Source: Thalassolituus sp006212115
Lineage (GTDB): Bacteria > Pseudomonadota > Gammaproteobacteria > Pseudomonadales > Oceanobacteraceae
Reading direction: 5' to 3' (one strand)
NCBI RefSeq assembly: GCF_040372045.1
Contig: NZ_BAABWH010000005.1
DNA: 64,000 nt
Position numbers and translations under genes: made by a program. Below the pieces are notes generated by a model, which searched no databases, was not told where the DNA came from, and was given only the letters and a program-made list of their open reading frames with translations. Below, piece by piece: positions 34,880-43,338 of this stretch (the first letter of the stretch is position 1; every line of letters begins with the position of its first letter).

Positions 34880-37732
34880 TTAATTACTTTCTAGAACAGT
34901 GGTGTTAGTGACGGAATAACTGCCCAGAATCAGACTGACGGATTGACCCAACATTTCCAGGAAAACCGCACTGTCATCTGAATTCGCAAAGGTGCTGTGC
35001 GTTCCTGATGCAAATCGTACTTCTGCACGCAGAGGCGAAGACAGATCACCTACAGTCGTTGCACTCGTTACAGGCTCAGTACCAAGAACTGTCGTCAGGC
35101 CTTGCGTACCAGCGAGAGGCGCGTAGGCAGTGTCGATACCTGTTGGCAAGCCCAACGCAGACGCGAAAGCGGCATATGGGTTGGTACCCGCATCAGCAAA
35201 GTAGTCGAAGTTTGGAACCGTTGGATCGGGCAGATATACACCAGCCGCTTTGAATCCATCCGGATAAGAAACACCCGAGGCATCTGATGGCAGTGCATTA
35301 CCACCTACCATATTAAATGCCACAACAGGTGTGTCCGTGGCTGCAAGCATCGCCCCTGCATTCGCAGGATCTGCTACATCTACAGCAGACTGGAAGACGT
35401 ACATGAATTTCTCAAAATTCTCTGTACCCTGAGCCACACCTGAAGCAGCCAGACCACCCACAACAACCGGACCAAAAGATGCAGAGTTTTCCAGCAGTTT
35501 GGTCAGGTTTGCACCGCCATTTGCCAGAATCACACCCTGAACCTCATTCAGGTTGTCATTCGCAGCAAGAACCGCTGGAGAGTTGTTCACCGCTGCATAG
35601 GTTGTCGCCACAATGGCACCCAGTGAATGACCAGCAACGAATACTTTAGTCTCATCGAGTTCGAGTGCCGCCCCTGCGGCAACGACAGCGTCGCTGACTG
35701 CTTCGATACTGGCGTTCAGGTTAAGCAAGTCGACAACTGCCTGACGTACGTTGTCACGAGTTCGGGTGAAATTCGACAGGTTAATAAAGGCGCTGCCAGA
35801 CGTACCTGCATCAGTTTCGCCGAAGTCCATCGCCACACGGGCATTCAAGCTATTCTGATATACGTTGCCATGGCGTTCTTTAATGCTGGCAAAAGTGGTG
35901 TCTCCACCGCCAACCTGAGCGGCAATAACACCTGCCCATGGTGACGAGGTATCTGCACCCAGAGCGACTTCCATGTTGAATGGAAGCAATGCATTAGCTA
36001 CCGGCTGACCGTTATTATCGCTACCAATCGGAGCAATACCGTGCAGAGGCAAATCGATCGCTACCGTTGCAATGCAGTTAGCTGCCAGACCTGCCGAATA
36101 AGGTAGAGCGTTGCCTCGGCTGCCAGTGATACCGTGGACGTACATCACGACCGGCACAGAAGATAAACCTGAACAATCCTGTCCGCCTGCTGCACTATAA
36201 TCAGCTTGAGCAGGCATGGTGATCAACAATGGAGCGACATTGCTGCTTTCCAACGGCTGTGGGAAAGGATAACGGTAAGTCACGTTCGTCGTGTCGTCGT
36301 CGTCTTTGGGTGGAGTAGTACCCGCTTCATTTCCAAGAGCTCCATCCAATACAGCACCCACACTGGTATTCGCAGACCAGTCTGGGTCCGCAGCCATTGC
36401 TGCGCCAATACCTTCAGCAGACAATTCTGTCGTAAGAGTAACGCCGCCCAGGAAGTCCGGAAGTTCGATCTGACCCTGATAGTAGCGAGTCAACGTATCT
36501 GCCGTACCCAGGAATGTCGCAGGTGACGCGCCATTACCACCAATAACACCGTCTACAGTTGCTCCATCAACAACAGCAACCGTCCGTTCAGAAGGACGAT
36601 CAACCAGATCGTTGATGCTCACAGCTGCTTCTGCGCCAATCAAGCTGCTGATATCGGCTGAGGCAATTGACCCGTAAACCTGTCCCGGATAGATGTCCAA
36701 AGCCTTCACTCCGGCTACCTGTTCATCCGTCACTGCAGCGAGCTGCGCGGGATCATTTGGGTTGCCCATGGCACTGGCAACAGCTATCGAACGCGCAACG
36801 ATATCTTCTAACTGCCCGCCAGCGAACTCGTCAGTCAGATCTTCGGCAGCTTCCAAAGTAAGATTTGCCGCAATGAACTGCGCTGGATTAGCGTAGGAGG
36901 TCAAAACGTCCAGAGAGCCATCTGTTGTGAACGCGTAGCTCAAAACAATGTTGTCTTGCGACAGAGACCCGCCACTCGCTGCAGCCAGGAACTGTGCAGA
37001 GAGCGCCTCCCAACCCTGTACAGCATCACGCACAGGCTGCAATGCATTTGACGCCAGCTCGAGGTTACTGCTGACTAACTCATACTCGGCGGATGTTGCA
37101 ACTGACTCGCCTGCGGCGGACTGAATGCCATCAGTGAGTACCACAAGATACTTAGTCTGCTTGTCCAGTGGTTTCAGAGGGGTTATCGCCACAGATGGCG
37201 TTGCACCGTCGTCTAGCTCGACATAACGCGCAGTGTAGTCAGTGCCAGCTACAGGCTGATCAGCAGAGAACGGTGACGACGCTTCTTCTGCATACACGCT
37301 GTTCGCCAGAATCGTGTTGATATCCAACGCATCAATATTCGCGTTGTCATCACTGCTCTTCAGCTCGATCAGAAAGACCGACTGGCCGGCAACCACGGAG
37401 TCGGCGTTCAGAATACCGTTGAACGGAACATAAAAAGTCGCAGTCGTAGAGAACCCTGGCAGATCATTAATAGCTGTTGTAACGGGTGGTGTCGTGTCTG
37501 CCGTTGCTGCTGTGCCGTCTGTCGCCGCCGCAGTGGCAAAGACCAGATCGGTATTCAAGGGAACCTGAGAAGTCGCAGGGGAGAATATAGGTGTGATTCG
37601 GGACGGAGTCGCTCCATCAGAACCAGAGGTTACTGCGGTTGTGTCTACTTTGAAATCGCTACCCGTATTACAGCCCGCAAGGCCTGCGGCTGTGGCTGCG
37701 ATGGCCAGACTGAGTAAAGTCTTCTTCACCAT
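34880..37732 (-). CDS. volA: VolA/Pla-1/cef-type surface lipoprotein lipase
   Basis: 950 residues from the ATG at 37732 (other starts up to 37747 in frame). A lipoprotein signal ends in LAGC with the lipidated cysteine at residue 21. The N-terminal half matches the bacterial virulence factor lipase N-domain type; the C-terminal half is an alpha/beta hydrolase with the oxyanion segment YVHGITGSRGNA, nucleophile Ser703 in VAGHSLGAIVA and a likely catalytic histidine at 912 in GTHSTFAN. Vibrio VolA is a surface-exposed lysophospholipase that frees fatty acids for import. Here the two downstream genes encode DUF1302 and DUF1329 proteins, making a release-and-import unit. Confidence 0.88.
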   Translation of the reverse strand: MVKKTLLSLAIAATAAGLAGCNTGSDFKVDTTAVTSGSDGATPSRITPIFSPATSQVPLNTDLVFATAAATDGTAATADTTPPVTTAINDLPGFSTTATFYVPFNGILNADSVVAGQSVFLIELKSSDDNANIDALDINTILANSVYAEEASSPFSADQPVAGTDYTARYVELDDGATPSVAITPLKPLDKQTKYLVVLTDGIQSAAGESVATSAEYELVSSNLELASNALQPVRDAVQGWEALSAQFLAAASGGSLSQDNIVLSYAFTTDGSLDVLTSYANPAQFIAANLTLEAAEDLTDEFAGGQLEDIVARSIAVASAMGNPNDPAQLAAVTDEQVAGVKALDIYPGQVYGSIASADISSLIGAEAAVSINDLVDRPSERTVAVVDGATVDGVIGGNGASPATFLGTADTLTRYYQGQIELPDFLGGVTLTTELSAEGIGAAMAADPDWSANTSVGAVLDGALGNEAGTTPPKDDDDTTNVTYRYPFPQPLESSNVAPLLITMPAQADYSAAGGQDCSGLSSVPVVMYVHGITGSRGNALPYSAGLAANCIATVAIDLPLHGIAPIGSDNNGQPVANALLPFNMEVALGADTSSPWAGVIAAQVGGGDTTFASIKERHGNVYQNSLNARVAMDFGETDAGTSGSAFINLSNFTRTRDNVRQAVVDLLNLNASIEAVSDAVVAAGAALELDETKVFVAGHSLGAIVATTYAAVNNSPAVLAANDNLNEVQGVILANGGANLTKLLENSASFGPVVVGGLAASGVAQGTENFEKFMYVFQSAVDVADPANAGAMLAATDTPVVAFNMVGGNALPSDASGVSYPDGFKAAGVYLPDPTVPNFDYFADAGTNPYAAFASALGLPTGIDTAYAPLAGTQGLTTVLGTEPVTSATTVGDLSSPLRAEVRFASGTHSTFANSDDSAVFLEMLGQSVSLILGSYSVTNTTVLESN

Positions 37733-37953
37733 ACATATACCTGTCATGTGTTGTTATGGTTATCAGATGCGTTGGTACACGCATCCCTTGCGTATATCAG
37801 CAATCACCTGACTATAATCCCGTGGCGTCACACCCTCATCGCCCGAAAGTATGATTCGCCTCCTTAAACCGGGGCATTTTGTATCTGATCGTAATCAAAC
37901 ATAGTTCAAATCCGCCAACCTACCAAACCGAGGGATAGGATTTATACGAGCCT

Positions 37954-37978
37954 TTGACATAGAATAGTCGGCCTTTTA
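37954..37978 (+). promoter_or_regulatory. Possible promoter of the thiolase gene
   Basis: TTGACA at 37954-37959 with a weak -10 (TTAAAC region) 16-17 bases on. A PsrA-like half motif CAAACATAGTTC lies about 60 bases upstream in the same divergent region. Confidence 0.4.
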
Positions 37979-38008
37979 AACCAACCCACCCCGAGACAGG
38001 AGATTCCT

Positions 38009-39199
38009 ATGTCGTCCAATCAGGATTCCGTTGTAATTGTTGCTGGCGCCCGTACCCCTATGGGTGGCTTTATGGGCAGCCTCAGCACCGTTTCTGCACC
38101 CGAGCTTGGCGCAATCGCGATTGAAGAAGCCGTTAAGCGTTCAGGCCTGCAGCCTGCGGACATTCAGGAAGTCATCATAGGCAATGTATTGTCTGCGGGT
38201 CTGCGCCAGGGCCCTGCCCGTCAGGCGATGCGTAAAGCCGGTCTGCCAGACAACACAGGTGCAACCACGATCAACAAACTGTGCGGATCAGGTATGAAAG
38301 CTACCATGATGGCGCATGACGCGATCAAAGCAGGTTCTGTTGATGTCGCAGTCGCCGGTGGCATGGAGTCGATGTCCAAGGCACCTTATATCCTTGAGAA
38401 TGCGCGTGGCGGTTACCGTATGGGCCATGGTGATCAAGCAAAAGATCACATGTTCTTTGATGGTCTGGAAGACGCTGAGACCGGCAAACTGATGGGCGCT
38501 TTCGCTCAGGACATGTCCGACAAGAAAGAATACACCCGCGAGCAGATGGACGAATACGCGATCCGCTCACTGAACCGTGCAAAAGCGGCGATTGAGAAAG
38601 GTCTTAACACTGCTGAAATCGTACCGGTTACTGTAAAAAGCCGTCGCGGTGAGACTGTTGTTGAGCAGGACGAACAGCCATTCAACGCGAACATCGAGAA
38701 AATCCCATCTCTTCGCCCTGCTTTTGCAAAAGATGGCACCATTACGGCAGCAAATGCTTCATCCATCTCTGATGGCGCATCTGCTCTGGTACTGGCGCGT
38801 GAATCAGTCGCGGCCGAGAAAGGTCTGACTCCTGTTGCTCGCATTGTTGCGCACAGCACTCACTCACAGCACCCTTCTGAATTTACAGCGGCTCCATGTG
38901 GTGCGATTGAAACACTGCTGGCGAAGACTGGCTGGACTAAAGACGACGTCGATCTTTGGGAAATCAACGAAGCCTTCGCTATGGTAGCGATGATGCCAAT
39001 CGATGCATTCGGACTGGATGCTGAGAAAGTAAACATCTACGGCGGTGCCTGTGCACAGGGCCACCCTGTTGGCTCTACTGGCTCACGCCTGATCGTGACC
39101 CTGATGAACGCTTTGAAGAACACTGGCGGCAAGAAAGGTATTGCTGCTCTGTGTATCGGTGGTGGTGAAGCAGTTGCCGTTGCAATCGAAATGATCTGA
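38009..39199 (+). CDS. Acetyl-CoA C-acetyltransferase (thiolase)
   Basis: 396 residues. Condenses or cleaves acetoacetyl-CoA / acetyl-CoA. The acyl-accepting Cys92 is in INKLCGSGMKAT, the NEAFA motif near 320, GGACAQGHPVGSTGSR (histidine about 351) and the C-terminal CIGGGEA cysteine (about 382). Length and motifs fit AtoB/PhaA-type biosynthetic thiolases; beta-oxidation thiolase FadA is a less likely alternative. AGGAG is placed eight bases before the ATG. It is divergent from the lipase operon. Confidence 0.93.
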   Translation: MSSNQDSVVIVAGARTPMGGFMGSLSTVSAPELGAIAIEEAVKRSGLQPADIQEVIIGNVLSAGLRQGPARQAMRKAGLPDNTGATTINKLCGSGMKATMMAHDAIKAGSVDVAVAGGMESMSKAPYILENARGGYRMGHGDQAKDHMFFDGLEDAETGKLMGAFAQDMSDKKEYTREQMDEYAIRSLNRAKAAIEKGLNTAEIVPVTVKSRRGETVVEQDEQPFNANIEKIPSLRPAFAKDGTITAANASSISDGASALVLARESVAAEKGLTPVARIVAHSTHSQHPSEFTAAPCGAIETLLAKTGWTKDDVDLWEINEAFAMVAMMPIDAFGLDAEKVNIYGGACAQGHPVGSTGSRLIVTLMNALKNTGGKKGIAALCIGGGEAVAVAIEMI

Positions 39200-39215
39200 T
39201 TGCAGCGCTAACGAA

Positions 39216-39243
39216 AGAAGCCGGCTTAACGCCGGCTTTTTTG
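39216..39243 (+). terminator. Terminator of the thiolase gene
   Basis: AAGCCGGC-TTAAC-GCCGGCTT followed by T6. Confidence 0.9.
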
Positions 39244-39305
39244 TGCCTCGCACATAGCGAGCTTACTCAGAGAGTTAAAGCGACCGCGAGGGCGTCACAA
39301 CAAGG

Positions 39306-39368
39306 TAAACATCGGCCAAAGAAACGAAGCTTACTATCGCTAAGTGAGTATTTTTTGGCCGATGTTTA
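39306..39368. repeat. 15-base perfect inverted repeat with inner stem
   Basis: TAAACATCGGCCAAA (39306-39320) pairs with TTTGGCCGATGTTTA (39354-39368); the 33-base interior can form a further CTTACT/AGTGAG stem. It lies between the convergent thiolase and purU genes, beyond the thiolase terminator. It may be the purU terminator, a small structured RNA or a short mobile repeat. Confidence 0.6.
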
Positions 39369-39394
39369 ACAAAGCTATGACAATGCAGGCAGGC

Positions 39395-40246
39395 TCAGAA
39401 GACGATTGTTTTGTTACCGTGAAGTAGCACTCGATCCTCCAGATGACTCCGCACCCCACGCGCCAGCACCGACTTCTCAACGTCTTTCCCTAAGCGCACC
39501 ATGTCTTCAACCGTGTCGTTGTGACTGATACGGATAACGTCCTGGTCAATAATCGGCCCGGCATCCAGCTCCTGAGTCACGTAGTGGCAAGTCGCACCAA
39601 TCAGTTTTACACCGCGCTCTGCGGCCTGATGGTATGGTTTCGCACCGACGAACGACGGCAGGAAACTGTGGTGGATATTGATCACCTGACCGACATATTG
39701 CTGACAAATCTCTGGAGGAAGAATCTGCATGTAGCGCGCGAGGACAATGGTGTCGGCTTTATGCTCTTCAATAATCGCAGTCACACGACGAAAGTGCTCC
39801 GCCTTATTGTCTTTGTCGACAGGCACGTGGAAGTACGGAATACCGTGCCATTCCACCAGCGAGCGCAAATCATCATGGTTTGAAATTACACATGGAATAT
39901 CGCATTCAAGTTCTCCGCTGTGCCACCTGTGCAACAGATCTACAAGGCAGTGGCTCTGCTTGGAAGCCATCAGAATAACCTTCTTGGGAGCGCCACTATC
40001 ACTCAGCTGCCAGCTCATCTCAAATTCGTCAGCAATCGGGGCAAATGCTTCCTCTAAGCCTTTAACATCGAATGGGAGGGAATCAGCCCGGATACAGTGG
40101 CGCATAAAAAAGCGTCCACTCTCAGGATCTGAATAATGATTAGCTTGTACGATCCAGCCACCATGGCTCGAAAAGAACTGGCCAACTTTGGCCACAATCC
40201 CCACCCTGTCGGGGCAAGAGATAGTAAGACGAAATACTCTTTCCAT
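39395..40246 (-). CDS. purU: Formyltetrahydrofolate deformylase
   Basis: 283 residues from the ATG at 40246 (a GTG at 40261 is also in frame). It releases formate from 10-formyl-tetrahydrofolate, balancing the one-carbon pool and feeding purine synthesis. An N-terminal ACT domain (VFRLTISCPDRVGIVAKVGQ) precedes the formyltransferase-like domain with the catalytic Asn-His-Asp set in INIHHSFLPSFVGA and LDAGPIIDQDV. It is monocistronic. Confidence 0.95.
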   Translation of the reverse strand: MERVFRLTISCPDRVGIVAKVGQFFSSHGGWIVQANHYSDPESGRFFMRHCIRADSLPFDVKGLEEAFAPIADEFEMSWQLSDSGAPKKVILMASKQSHCLVDLLHRWHSGELECDIPCVISNHDDLRSLVEWHGIPYFHVPVDKDNKAEHFRRVTAIIEEHKADTIVLARYMQILPPEICQQYVGQVINIHHSFLPSFVGAKPYHQAAERGVKLIGATCHYVTQELDAGPIIDQDVIRISHNDTVEDMVRLGKDVEKSVLARGVRSHLEDRVLLHGNKTIVF

Positions 40247-40358
40247 AATGTGATATAACACTCAATAACGATGGACATCAGCTTGCAACGGCTGATCAAT
40301 CATGGTCAACTATTTGACGTTTTTACGCCTGTTCAGAACACCACACAGAGACGGATCT

Positions 40359-41144
40359 ATGTTACTCCTACGGACGTTTATCATCAGCCTTTTTTTCTGC
40401 CTTCCTGTGCACGCTATATCCAGCGATGGCGCACCTTTGGCCGAAGAGCTGCGCGTCTTCAAACTCAGCACGGATGTGAAGCTGCTACTGCTTAAGTATT
40501 ACCACGTTCAGGCCGACGAAGGAAATTCACAACTCGTTGAAGAAGTTCTGCGTCATAGAGATGAAGTTGCCTACCAGAAAGACCGTTTATTCCAGGAAAT
40601 GTCGGAAGGCTACAGTGAGAAGCAGAGCCGGATCGACGGGCACTGGGTCGAATTCAATACTTTGCTGGATCAGAATATTAACGAAATTCGGGAGAGCAAT
40701 TATCCGGAACTGCAGGTCGTCACACTGATGCGTAAAGCTCAGCGGGCCATGCTCGACGAGCTGGAACAACTCTCGCAAAGTATCCTCAGCAATAACGAAG
40801 TCTCTCTCTCTGAGCTGACTCTGTGGCAGCGCGACCAGAAGAATTTATTAATCGAGGTTGTTGAGCGCTACATTGAGCGTGCGGCGTCTTCCATGGGTGC
40901 TCCGCTGACCATCGACAGTGTCGATATCAACGTTCTGTGCCAGCGTTTTGATCGAGGTATCGAAGACATGCTTACGCGTGTGTCCTCGTCTGAAGCGCAA
41001 CGCCTGTTGAATAAAGTGCGCAGCCAATGGCTGTTTATCGAAACCGCCGCTACAGACACCAACGCGCGCCTGATCCCTTTCCTTGTAATGCGCTATGCCG
41101 ACAGCATCCTCGCACGCCTTGATGATGTGGCTCACCATATCTGA
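40359..41144 (+). CDS. Uncharacterised exported helical protein
   Basis: 261 residues from the ATG at 40359, which gives a clean signal peptide (LLLRTFIISLFFCLPVHA); an upstream in-frame start at 40302 would put 19 extra residues before it. The mature part is almost wholly alpha-helical with many Glu, Leu and Arg residues and two similar halves, each with an LxLLxYxxV or QRxxIE type helix pair, loosely like the PilJ/NarX-type four-helix sensor domain. No membrane helix besides the signal. No family recognised with confidence; followed by a structured spacer and a CBS protein gene. Confidence 0.6.
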   Translation: MLLLRTFIISLFFCLPVHAISSDGAPLAEELRVFKLSTDVKLLLLKYYHVQADEGNSQLVEEVLRHRDEVAYQKDRLFQEMSEGYSEKQSRIDGHWVEFNTLLDQNINEIRESNYPELQVVTLMRKAQRAMLDELEQLSQSILSNNEVSLSELTLWQRDQKNLLIEVVERYIERAASSMGAPLTIDSVDINVLCQRFDRGIEDMLTRVSSSEAQRLLNKVRSQWLFIETAATDTNARLIPFLVMRYADSILARLDDVAHHI

Positions 41145-41191
41145 GGCAGCAATGGCATCGATGGATTTCGCAAATATTGAGCATAGAAACC

Positions 41192-41257
41192 TTAAGTATA
41201 GACAGGCGCGTGTCTTTGCCTGATACCGATAAGCAAAAGGCTTACGGCTATACTTAA
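41192..41257. repeat. 10-base inverted repeat with inner stems upstream of the CBS gene
   Basis: TTAAGTATAG (41192-41201) and CTATACTTAA (41248-41257) are perfect inverted arms. The interior holds GACA-ggcgcg-TGTC and AAGC-aaaa-GGCTT hairpins. It ends about 30 bases before the CBS gene start, so it may be a structured leader or a terminator-like element. Confidence 0.5.
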
Positions 41258-41287
41258 CGTATGTAAGCGCAGCATGGCAGCGTATGT

Positions 41288-41878
41288 ATGAGTTTAATTG
41301 TCTTCGATATGGGACGCCGGGTAGAAACCCCGGTTGCATCCCCCCGCAGAAGAATAAGTCCCCTTTCCGGCATCAGCCGTACGGATGCCGTCGAGCAGCA
41401 AAACGATCATGATGGCGAGCTCCTGACCTATTCCCGACAGGGACAACAGGAGCATGACGAGCATTCACCTCAAGCTGTCGCACTCACTTCTGACATTATG
41501 ATCCAGCCTGTTATCACAGTTGAAAGTGGTGCTTCTATTGGGCACGCCTATTCTCTGATGAGGCAACACGGTATTCACCATCTACCTGTGATGGACACTG
41601 ATCACCGTGTACTGGCCATGGTATCTGACCGCCTGATACTAAGATCTCTGGTCGAAAATAATGCCAGTAATGAAGACCCCGTCATACGTATCGCTGCCAG
41701 ACCCGTATACTGTACAGAAGAAGACGCAGATATTCGTCAAACGGCCCACCTGTTATGCGAATACCACATTGGTGCCCTACCAGTACTGAATGATAAAGAA
41801 CAACTGGTGGGCATCGTGACAGGCAGCGACCTGTTGCACGTTATCAGTGATTACGGGCCTTTGGAATTATGGGCCTGA
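41288..41878 (+). CDS. CBS-domain protein
   Basis: 196 residues. The first 65 are polar and likely disordered (basic start GRRVETPVASPRRR). Two CBS motifs follow: about 68-125 (SDIMIQPVITVESGASIGHA, HHLPVMDTDHRVLAMVSDR) and 130-190 (YCTEEDADIRQTAHLLCEYH, GALPVLNDKEQLVGIVTGSD). CBS pairs bind adenine nucleotides and act as energy or redox sensors. No effector domain is attached, so its partner is unknown. It is 68 bases before ppnN. Confidence 0.85.
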   Translation: MSLIVFDMGRRVETPVASPRRRISPLSGISRTDAVEQQNDHDGELLTYSRQGQQEHDEHSPQAVALTSDIMIQPVITVESGASIGHAYSLMRQHGIHHLPVMDTDHRVLAMVSDRLILRSLVENNASNEDPVIRIAARPVYCTEEDADIRQTAHLLCEYHIGALPVLNDKEQLVGIVTGSDLLHVISDYGPLELWA

Positions 41879-41945
41879 CAAGCCACTCATCATTGACAAT
41901 AAACGCCTGCAATAACAACAACAGCAGGCTATGGAGTGAATTACT

Positions 41946-43310
41946 TTGGCTAAACAATACGAATTGATCCATCCGAAAACCCATCTTCGTGTGTTGTCAC
42001 AGCATGAAATACAACAACTCAAAGACGTAGGAAGTGGCGCGCATGAGATGCTACGACGCTGTTCCTTTGCTGTTTTATCTGCCGGTAGCATGGAAGACGA
42101 TTACACCCGCCTGGAAGAAAGCTATCGCGATTTCAGTATCAGCGTAGAACAGGAAGAGCGTGGCATTGTTCTGCAACTCAGTGGTGCTCCCTCTGGCGCG
42201 TTTGTCGACGACGAAATTATCCGCGGCGTCAGGGAGCAGCTTTTCTCGGTACTGAGAGACATCCTCTACGCCGAAGAAAATATTCTTAAAGCCCATCGTT
42301 TTGACCTTAGCAAAAGTGAAGACATTACCAATGCCGTCTTTCACATTCTACGCAATGCTAACCTCCTGCAACCCGACGTCGAACCCAAACTCGTCGTATG
42401 CTGGGGAGGACATTCGATTCCACCCAATGAATACCAATACACCAAAGAAGTCGGCTACGAACTAGGCCTACGCGGTCTCGATATCGGTACCGGGTGTGGA
42501 CCGGGGGCAATGAAGGGACCAATGAAAGGTGCCACCATCGGACATGCCAAACAGCACATCCGAAACGGTCGCTATATCGGCATTACCGAGCCGGGCATTA
42601 TTGCCGCAGAATCTCCCAACCCGATCGTAAATGAACTGGTTATTCTGCCAGATATAGAAAAGCGCCTTGAAGCATTCGTACGCATGGCACACGGCATTAT
42701 TATTTTCCCGGGTGGCCCGGGTACAGCGGAAGAAATTCTCTACATACTTGGTGTGCTTTCACACCCAGCCAATAAAGTTATTCCTTATCCATTAGTGATT
42801 ACAGGACCAGAAGAAACCCGTGATTACCTGATGGACATTGATCGTTTTATTGGCGATACACTCGGGAAAGAAGCGCAGTCGCGCTACGAACTGATCATTA
42901 ATGATCCTGTGACCGTCGCCCGTAGAATGAAAGCAGGCATGGAATCTGTACGCCAGTATCGTCGCGATAATAACGATGCCTACTTCTATAACTGGACATT
43001 GAAAATCGACCCTGATTTTCAGGCACCGTTCGAACCTACCCACGAGAATATGAAAACGTTACGACTGAACCGCGATGCGCCTTTTCATGAATTAGCTGCA
43101 GACCTGAGGCGTGCGTTTTCTGGGATTGTAGCGGGTAACGTTAAGGCTGATGGCGTCGAGTTGGTACGTAAACATGGTCCTTACGAGATCCATGGTGACG
43201 CCGACATCCTTGATGGCATGGACCGATTACTGCGAGCGATGGTTGCCCATGGTCGAATGAAGATCAGCGGTAACTACGAACCTTGCTACCGCATCGTAAA
43301 AAACGAGTGA
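41946..43310 (+). CDS. ppnN: Nucleotide 5'-monophosphate nucleosidase (PpnN/YgdH, LOG family)
   Basis: 454 residues, aligned along its whole length with E. coli PpnN. It cleaves purine and pyrimidine nucleoside monophosphates to base and ribose 5-phosphate and is activated by (p)ppGpp in E. coli. The Rossmann core shows VVCWGGHSIPPNEY, GTGCGPGAMKGPMKGA and the LOG motif FPGGPGTAEEILYILG (about 257-272). A TTG start is chosen because GGAG (41933-41936) is nine bases before it and no in-frame ATG exists before the conserved N-terminal domain. Confidence 0.95.
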   Translation: MAKQYELIHPKTHLRVLSQHEIQQLKDVGSGAHEMLRRCSFAVLSAGSMEDDYTRLEESYRDFSISVEQEERGIVLQLSGAPSGAFVDDEIIRGVREQLFSVLRDILYAEENILKAHRFDLSKSEDITNAVFHILRNANLLQPDVEPKLVVCWGGHSIPPNEYQYTKEVGYELGLRGLDIGTGCGPGAMKGPMKGATIGHAKQHIRNGRYIGITEPGIIAAESPNPIVNELVILPDIEKRLEAFVRMAHGIIIFPGGPGTAEEILYILGVLSHPANKVIPYPLVITGPEETRDYLMDIDRFIGDTLGKEAQSRYELIINDPVTVARRMKAGMESVRQYRRDNNDAYFYNWTLKIDPDFQAPFEPTHENMKTLRLNRDAPFHELAADLRRAFSGIVAGNVKADGVELVRKHGPYEIHGDADILDGMDRLLRAMVAHGRMKISGNYEPCYRIVKNE

Positions 43311-43338
43311 TTTGCTTCACGTGGATCAGCACCCCGCA

